Below are positions 5,720 through 6,187 of a stretch of DNA of 6,187 bases, piece after piece (position 1 is the stretch's first letter; every line of letters begins with the position of its first letter). Origin of the DNA: Chitinophagaceae bacterium (GTDB lineage Bacteria; Bacteroidota; Bacteroidia; Chitinophagales; Chitinophagaceae). Below the pieces are notes generated by a model that was not told the origin of the DNA, did not search any database, and saw nothing but the letters and a program-made list of their open reading frames with translations. Location: NCBI GenBank assembly GCA_013205585.1, contig JABMML010000242.1:1-6187 (forward strand), read 5' to 3'. Both the position numbers and the translations under genes were made by a program.

Positions 5720-6187
5720 CTAAGCCACTGCCTTTTTCACCAAGGCTGCTGCTTCACTTAATTGAATAGCAGACTGTACTTTCAATCCACTCTCGTCTAT
5801 TAATTTCTTAGCTTCTACCGCATTGGTTCCTTGTAAACGAACAATGATAGGAATATTAATATTACCTAATTTATTGAAGGCTTCAATCACACCAGCTGCA
5901 ACACGGTCGCAACGAACAATACCTCCAAATATATTAATAAGAATAGCTTTTACATTGGGGTCTTTCATAATAATTCTAAAACCTGCTTCCACAGTGGCTG
6001 CGTTCGCGCTACCACCTACGTCTAAGAAGTTAGCGGGCTCACCACCACTTAATTTAATCATATCCATTGTAGCCATGGCAAGTCCAGCTCCATTTACCAT
6101 ACAACCTACATTACCATCTAATTTCACAAAGTTTAAATTGAATTCACCTGCTTCAACTTCAGTTGCATCTTCTTCTGAAACATCGCG
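5720..6187 (-). CDS. sucC: Succinyl-CoA ligase (ADP-forming) beta subunit, C-terminal part, cut by window edge
   Basis: The last 155 codons are present; the reading frame is open to position 6187, so the 5' end lies outside. The visible N-terminal residues [20 protein letters not shown] run directly into [20 protein letters not shown]. Further motifs are [12 protein letters not shown] and [10 protein letters not shown], all hallmarks of the CoA-ligase domain of SucC. With SucD the enzyme converts succinyl-CoA, ADP (or GDP) and phosphate to succinate, nucleoside triphosphate and CoA in the TCA cycle, in the cytoplasm. The full protein is normally close to 390-400 residues, so about 40 percent is seen; the ATP-grasp domain is missing. 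The gene ends in TAG at 5722-5720, converges on the SprT-like gene and is followed by two hairpins. The GTG at 6127-6125 is an internal Val codon, not a start. Confidence 0.97.
   Translation of the reverse strand, partial: RDVSEEDATEVEAGEFNLNFVKLDGNVGCMVNGAGLAMATMDMIKLSGGEPANFLDVGGSANAATVEAGFRIIMKDPNVKAILINIFGGIVRCDRVAAGVIEAFNKLGNINIPIIVRLQGTNAVEAKKLIDESGLKVQSAIQLSEAAALVKKAVA

Noticed and set aside
6125..6127. GTG as a start for a 135-residue succinyl-CoA ligase-like ORF
   Set aside because: The frame stays open to the window edge and the upstream codons encode conserved SucC sequence, so this GTG is an internal valine.

Overview
The window is AT-rich chromosomal DNA from a member of the Bacteroidota, most likely a Chitinophagaceae-like lineage. 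The evidence is the family content: a PorW/SprE-type protein of the type IX secretion/gliding machinery, the conserved Bacteroidota 'RLVVMNDDTF' membrane anchor, and an AtpZ gene nearby. Shine-Dalgarno sequences are absent before every visible start, and GTG and TTG starts occur, which also fits. I see no tRNA, rRNA, CRISPR array, insertion sequence or sign of recent transfer.

Layout. (1) Positions 1-3768, minus strand, is a two-gene unit. A long porW/sprE-like gene comes first in transcription order. After an 11-base gap follows a class A penicillin-binding protein (PBP1A type), which is cut by the left edge. (2) Positions 3769-3861 form a short divergent promoter region. (3) Positions 3862-5587, plus strand, is a probable operon of four genes: a single-pass membrane protein that looks like the N-terminal anchor of Bacteroidota M23 peptidases without the peptidase; atpZ, overlapping it by one base; a four-helix membrane protein in the place of an AtpI-like gene; and a SprT-type zinc metalloprotease with a TTG start. 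(4) Positions 5588-5719 lie between convergent genes and hold two hairpin terminators. (5) Positions 5720-6187, minus strand, carry the C-terminal part of sucC, which runs off the right edge.

Functionally the left half is cell-envelope biology: outer-membrane/periplasmic secretion apparatus next to peptidoglycan synthesis. The middle carries ATP-synthase accessory membrane proteins, but the ATP synthase structural genes (atpB, atpE and so on) that would be expected to follow are not there. The right side is central metabolism (TCA cycle).

Nothing here is a clearly new system. The points most worth checking are: the non-lipoprotein N-terminus and long disordered linkers of the PorW-like protein; the peptidase-less M23-type anchor fused by overlap to atpZ; the separation of the AtpZ/AtpI-like pair from the ATP synthase; and the altered TITxQ motif of the PBP.
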